64,000 nucleotides of DNA from JBMDXB01 sp048594885 (GTDB lineage Bacteria > Acidobacteriota > Vicinamibacteria > Vicinamibacterales > 2-12-FULL-66-21). Made by a program: the position numbers and the translations under genes. Position 1 is the stretch's first letter. The number at the start of each line of letters is the position of its first letter. Below, piece after piece: positions 61,091 to 64,000 of this stretch. The DNA lies in the NCBI GenBank assembly GCA_048594885.1, contig JBMDXB010000157.1, positions 10,641-74,640 of the forward strand. Direction: 5' to 3'. Below the pieces are notes generated by a model that was not told the origin of the DNA, made no database searches, and saw only the letters and a program-made list of their open reading frames with translations.

Positions 61091-61104
61091 CCAATCTTGA
61101 TTGG
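61091..61104. promoter_or_regulatory. Palindrome overlapping a ribosome binding site
   Basis: CCAATC-TT-GATTGG, 6-bp arms. Its right half is contiguous with the ribosome site (TTGGAGG) of the gene starting at 61114, and its left half is adjacent to the dinB -35. It could regulate both divergent genes. Confidence 0.4.
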
Positions 61105-61113
61105 AGGCACGTC

Positions 61114-61662
61114 ATGAGACCGCTTCGGTATTCCATCAACGTCACATTGGATGGGTGTTGCGATCATCGGGCAATTCCAGCGGACGAAGACCTGCATCGT
61201 CACGCGATGGAGAACATCGCTGCGGCCGATGCCCTCCTCTTTGGCCGGGTGACGTACGAAATGATGGAGGCCGCGTGGAGGCTGGCGACGCGGACGCTGG
61301 CGATGCCTGACTGGACGGAACCCTTCGCCCGGACGATCGACGCGGCAAAGAAATACGTCGTGTCGAGCACCCTGGACCGGGTCGATTGGAACGCAGAGCT
61401 CGTGCGCGGGGATCTGGGAGACGCTGTTCAGCGGCTCAAGCGGGAGTCGGGCAAGGGACTGTTCGTGGGAGGCGTGAAGCTCGCGCAGGCGTTGACGGAG
61501 CTGGGGTTGATCGATGAGTACGAGTTCGTGGTCCATCCCCGTCTGGCCGGACACGGGCCGACATTGTTCGCGGGACTATCGAAGCATGTCGACTTGAGGG
61601 TCGTGAGCCGGCTGGAGCTCGGCTCGGGGGCGGTGGCGATGCGGTATGTGCCGAGAAGGTAG
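61114..61662 (+). CDS. Dihydrofolate-reductase-like/RibD C-terminal domain protein
   Basis: 182 aa. Typical family segments: RYSINVTLDGCCDH at the N terminus, ADALLFGRVTYEMMEAAW, KKYVVSSTLDRVDW, GKGLFVGGVKLAQALTELGLIDEYEFVVHPRLAGHGPTLF. Binds NAD(P)H and reduces small carbonyl or imine compounds; not a housekeeping RibD or FolA because the deaminase domain is absent and the sequence belongs to the stand-alone RibD-C group. GGAGG with 6-nt spacing precedes the ATG. Divergent from dinB. Substrate unknown. Confidence 0.88.
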   Translation: MRPLRYSINVTLDGCCDHRAIPADEDLHRHAMENIAAADALLFGRVTYEMMEAAWRLATRTLAMPDWTEPFARTIDAAKKYVVSSTLDRVDWNAELVRGDLGDAVQRLKRESGKGLFVGGVKLAQALTELGLIDEYEFVVHPRLAGHGPTLFAGLSKHVDLRVVSRLELGSGAVAMRYVPRR

Positions 61663-61664
61663 GA

Positions 61665-62411
61665 TCACCGCCGCATGAGCGCGAACACACCCCAGCCCAG
61701 GTATTCACGCGTGTAAGCCGCGTAGCGCTCGGGTTCCGAGGTCAGTCTGGCTCGAACATCGTTCGCCAACTCGTCGCCGGGATTGGCGTCAAGCCATCGG
61801 CGCATGGTGAGCCATTTGGCCGCCTCGTATCGGTCCCAGCCATCTTGGTCAGACAGAACCATTTCAACCACGTCGCAGCCAAGGTGGCCAAGAGACGCGA
61901 GGAGTTCTGGAAGCGTGAGAAAGTCGGAGATTGAGTTGGCAAGACACCCCTTGGCGACATCGTCCGTCGGCGGTAACTGCCGCCAGTAGGGCTCGCCGAT
62001 CAGGATGATCCCTCCGGTGCGCACGCTCCGCGCCAGTAGCTCGAGAGTGCCGGCGACTCCACCGCCGATCCACGTTGCACCAACGCAGGCGGCCACATCG
62101 ACCTTCTCGTGAGAGACATAGCCAGCAGCATCGCCATGGATGAACGTGACTCGATCGGCGACGCCGAGTTCCACAGCGCGACGTTTCGCTTGCTCGGTGA
62201 ACAACTGGCTCATGTCGATGCCGGTCCCGATGACGCCGTGGTCGCGTGCCCAGGTGCACAGCATTTCCCCCGAACCGCTGCCCAGGTCGAGGACACGCGC
62301 CCCCGATTGCAGACGCAGCGCCGCGCCGAGAGTGGCAAGCTTTTCGGGTGTGATCGGGTTGTGGATGCGGTGAGCACTTTCAGTGATGTTGAAAATTCGT
62401 GGGATGTCCAC
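61665..62411 (-). CDS. Class I SAM-dependent methyltransferase
   Basis: 248 aa with a GTG start. SAM-binding motif VLDLGSGSGEML, then GTGIDMSQLF, VTFIHGDAAGY and VDVAACVGATWIGGG, the standard order of motifs. Later RTGGIILIGEPYWRQ closes the core. The N-terminal part VDIPRIFNITESAHRIHNPITPEKL matches small-molecule methyltransferases of the UbiE/cyclopropane group. GGAGC with 5-nt spacing marks the GTG at 62411; the frame upstream is not conserved-like. Acceptor unknown. Confidence 0.86.
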   Translation of the reverse strand: MDIPRIFNITESAHRIHNPITPEKLATLGAALRLQSGARVLDLGSGSGEMLCTWARDHGVIGTGIDMSQLFTEQAKRRAVELGVADRVTFIHGDAAGYVSHEKVDVAACVGATWIGGGVAGTLELLARSVRTGGIILIGEPYWRQLPPTDDVAKGCLANSISDFLTLPELLASLGHLGCDVVEMVLSDQDGWDRYEAAKWLTMRRWLDANPGDELANDVRARLTSEPERYAAYTREYLGWGVFALMRR

Positions 62412-62535
62412 GCTTGCTCCTAAATTCCTCGATGGCCGGGTGCGCGCGGTCCCTGGCGGCGCCTCACTTTCCAATTCTAGGGTCGACTGAACGGAGCCGA
62501 ACGCCCGATCACGCGTCGCATGGCACGTGCTAAGA

Positions 62536-62543
62536 TGTATACA
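62536..62543. promoter_or_regulatory. TGTATACA palindrome upstream of the antitoxin gene
   Basis: Perfect 8-base palindrome 22 bp before ATG 62565. Ribbon-helix-helix antitoxins commonly bind short palindromes of this type to repress their own operon. Confidence 0.5.
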
Positions 62544-62564
62544 AGTTCACATGGTTTACCACAG

Positions 62565-62825
62565 ATGACCACAACCCTCTCCGTTCGCCTCGACATTGAG
62601 ACCAAGAAGCGCCTGGAAGTGCTCGCAAAGCGGGCTCGCCGATCGAAGTCGTTTCTGGCTGCTGAGGCGATCGTGGCCTTCGTCGAGGCCGAGAGCTGGC
62701 AGCTCGATGAGATTCAGCTGGGACTCAGGGGGCTTGATGAAGGGCGCGGAGTTCCGCACAAGGAGGTCGCGAAGTGGCTGCGGTCGTGGGGCCAGAGGCG
62801 TGAGGGGAAGGCACCGCGCGCGTGA
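62565..62825 (+). CDS. Ribbon-helix-helix antitoxin (CopG/ParD/RelB-type)
   Basis: 86 aa. N-terminal ribbon-helix-helix: TTTLSVRLDIETKKRLEVLAKRARRSKSFLAAEAIVAFVEAE. The C-terminal part (WQLDEIQLGLRGLDEGRGVPHKEVAKWLRSWG) would wrap the toxin. Neutralises the toxin encoded next and likely represses the operon through TGTATACA. The start is ATG 62565; an earlier in-frame start at 62520 only adds upstream DNA. The stop overlaps the toxin GTG by 4 bases (GTGA). Confidence 0.9.
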   Translation: MTTTLSVRLDIETKKRLEVLAKRARRSKSFLAAEAIVAFVEAESWQLDEIQLGLRGLDEGRGVPHKEVAKWLRSWGQRREGKAPRA

Positions 62826-63106
62826 TCATCGTCTGGTCGCCGCGAGCGATCGAGCACTTGACGCACCTTCGCTCCTACATCGCGCGCGACAATCCCAAGG
62901 CTGCCCATCGGATCGCTGGCACGCTGATCGACTCGGTCGAGCGCCTCGCTGAACTGCCGAATCTCGGGCGCCCTGGTCGCATCGCCGGTACGCGAGAGCT
63001 CGTCGTCCCAGGCACACCATACCTGATCCCCTACAGGCTGCGCGGGGACCGGCTCGAAGTCATCGCGGTCTTCCACGGTCGGCAGAAATGGCCGAGGGGT
63101 CTGTGA
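62822..63106 (+). CDS. RelE/ParE-family toxin
   Basis: 94 aa with a GTG start coupled to the antitoxin stop. RelE/ParE fold pattern: IIVWSPRAIEHLTHLRSYIARDNPKAAHRIAGTLIDSVERLAELPNLGRPGRIAGTRELVVPGTPYLIPYRLRGDRLEVIAVFHGRQKWP. The order strand-helix-helix-strands and the closing RLEVIAVFHGRQ are standard for ParE, whose target is usually gyrase, but RelE ribonuclease action cannot be excluded. Complete; no sign of decay. Confidence 0.92.
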   Translation: MIIVWSPRAIEHLTHLRSYIARDNPKAAHRIAGTLIDSVERLAELPNLGRPGRIAGTRELVVPGTPYLIPYRLRGDRLEVIAVFHGRQKWPRGL

Positions 63107-63148
63107 ACGACATACTTACCGCTGAGTGCTCGGGTACTTCACAAGTGT

Positions 63149-64000
63149 CTAACTCAGCGCGGAGGAGACGGCCTGTTCAAGCGTCATTGCCTGGCCCGTT
63201 GCCCAGGCGGATGCGAAACGTTCGTGGTCCAAATCGCGGCGTGCGCACTCAACGTGCTGCTCATACTCGGCACACTCGTTCGGGGGGCTGTAAGAGGACG
63301 TTCTCTCCCTGAACGCCCGCGACGCACCCCAGAGCAGCACGGCGCGCTCGGGCTGTCCCTTCACGAGCAACGAGGCTCCGATGTTCTCGAGCAGTCGCAG
63401 GAGCTGAGTCCGGTCACCTATTTCCAGCAGCATCGCGAGACTCTTTCGATATAGGGCCAGCGCAGAGTCCTGATCGCCTTCGGAGCGCGCGATGTCCGCC
63501 AGGCCGAGAAGCGACTCGGCAATGCCGCACCGCATTCCCATTCGCTGGAACAGGGCAAGGCTCTCTTCGTAATGTCGTCTCGCTCCGGCATCGTCTTTGG
63601 ACCACACGGCTAGCCGGCCCAAGCAGTTGAGCGCGACCGCGATCTTCGGCTTGTAATCCAATGCTCGCAGGAGCGAGAGTGCCTCCTTGAACATGGACCG
63701 AGCTTCCGCGTACGCCCCGAAGTGCTCGGCCTCAACGCCGAGACATAGCAGCGTGGCCGCGACCAGACGTCTGTCTCCGACCTGACGAGAGATCGCGAGC
63801 CCTTCTTCATTCAGGGTTCGTGCTGCCTGGTGGTCGCCCTGTCGGCAAGCCAGCTCACCGAGGGTATTAAGTGCGACGGGTAGTAATGCTTTGTCCCCAA
63901 GGTTCCGCGCCAGCGCCAGGCTTTCGTCGAGCATCGATCGCGCCGCCGTCTGGTCGCCCATTCGACTCGACAAGTCACCATTGTTGACGAGCGCCATGGC
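63149..64000 (-). CDS. TPR-rich C-terminal part of a larger regulator (runs off window)
   Basis: At least 283 codons with the 5' end beyond the right edge, and no reliable start in the window (an in-frame ATG at 63997 is probably internal). Six or more TPR-type repeats are visible: SRMGDQTAARSMLDESLALARNLGDKALLPVALNTLGELA; QGDHQAARTLNEEGLAISRQVGDRRLVAATLLCLG; YAEARSMFKEALSLLRALDYKPKIAVALNCLGRLA; GDQDSALALYRKSLAMLLEIG. The ending (RFASAWATGQAMTLEQAVSSALS) matches the C-terminal end of many ATPase/TPR transcription regulators and kinases. The catalytic or DNA-binding part is outside the window. Confidence 0.78.
   Translation of the reverse strand, partial: AMALVNNGDLSSRMGDQTAARSMLDESLALARNLGDKALLPVALNTLGELACRQGDHQAARTLNEEGLAISRQVGDRRLVAATLLCLGVEAEHFGAYAEARSMFKEALSLLRALDYKPKIAVALNCLGRLAVWSKDDAGARRHYEESLALFQRMGMRCGIAESLLGLADIARSEGDQDSALALYRKSLAMLLEIGDRTQLLRLLENIGASLLVKGQPERAVLLWGASRAFRERTSSYSPPNECAEYEQHVECARRDLDHERFASAWATGQAMTLEQAVSSALS

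Overview
The window is a GC-rich bacterial chromosome segment of about 64 kb. It carries a ProC-family oxidoreductase, two membrane-anchored Ser/Thr protein kinases (one with TPRs, one with a TolB/WD40-like propeller and a divergent sigma-factor remnant), ThuA, GH2, GH20 and sialidase-type hydrolases, DUF4412, PilZ and many secreted small proteins. This mix fits Acidobacteriota, most plausibly the Vicinamibacteria lineage. The placement is inferred from gene content; no rRNA or marker gene is present. I see no tRNA, rRNA, prophage or CRISPR array.

Layout. 1-4.6 kb: a minus-strand copper/silver efflux operon (outer-membrane CusC-like, adaptor CusB, the start of pump CusA, cut by the window edge), preceded by a small Cys/His-rich exported protein and a CcmH-like protein with an unusual vicinal Cys pair. 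4.8-12 kb: a ProC-like oxidoreductase lacking the usual substrate motif, then a glycan-degradation group (GH20, a secreted barrel-like protein, ThuA, GH2). A 20-nt palindrome of interspersed-repeat type sits in frame inside the GH2 gene. 11.9-18 kb: a doubly truncated ECF sigma remnant, a propeller kinase, a secreted cupin, and a LuxR regulator with an STN-HEAT protein and a secreted hypothetical. 18.3-24.8 kb: a three-hydrolase operon (DUF2235 lipase-like, subtilase, metallo-beta-lactamase fold), then a radical SAM/SPASM enzyme with a small partner gene. 25-30.7 kb: a zinc-ribbon protein, a TPR kinase, a hypothetical and an S41 peptidase.

30.7-47.6 kb is the most unusual part: six tightly packed co-directional genes (331, 676, 1128, 1078, 1764 and 623 codons). 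Only one, a DUF6603 protein, has a family name I recognise. Gaps are 24 bp or less, one junction is an ATGA overlap, and none of the six has a signal peptide. This looks like one operon for an undescribed multi-protein assembly. Its second protein has a His...Cys arrangement that could be a caspase-like site.

47.8-64 kb: an FN3 protein and a sialidase; a Fic/DUF4256 pair with two copies of an inverted-repeat operator, one across the Fic start codon; an ECF41 sigma operon with its textbook promoter (TGTCACA-N16-CGTC) ahead of a CxxC decarboxylase-like protein, followed closely by a CHAT protease; DUF378, fasciclin, SRPBCC, Cys-rich, DUF4412 and PilZ proteins; DNA polymerase IV divergent from a RibD-C/DHFR-like protein; a methyltransferase; a ribbon-helix-helix/ParE toxin-antitoxin pair; and the end of a TPR protein cut by the right edge.
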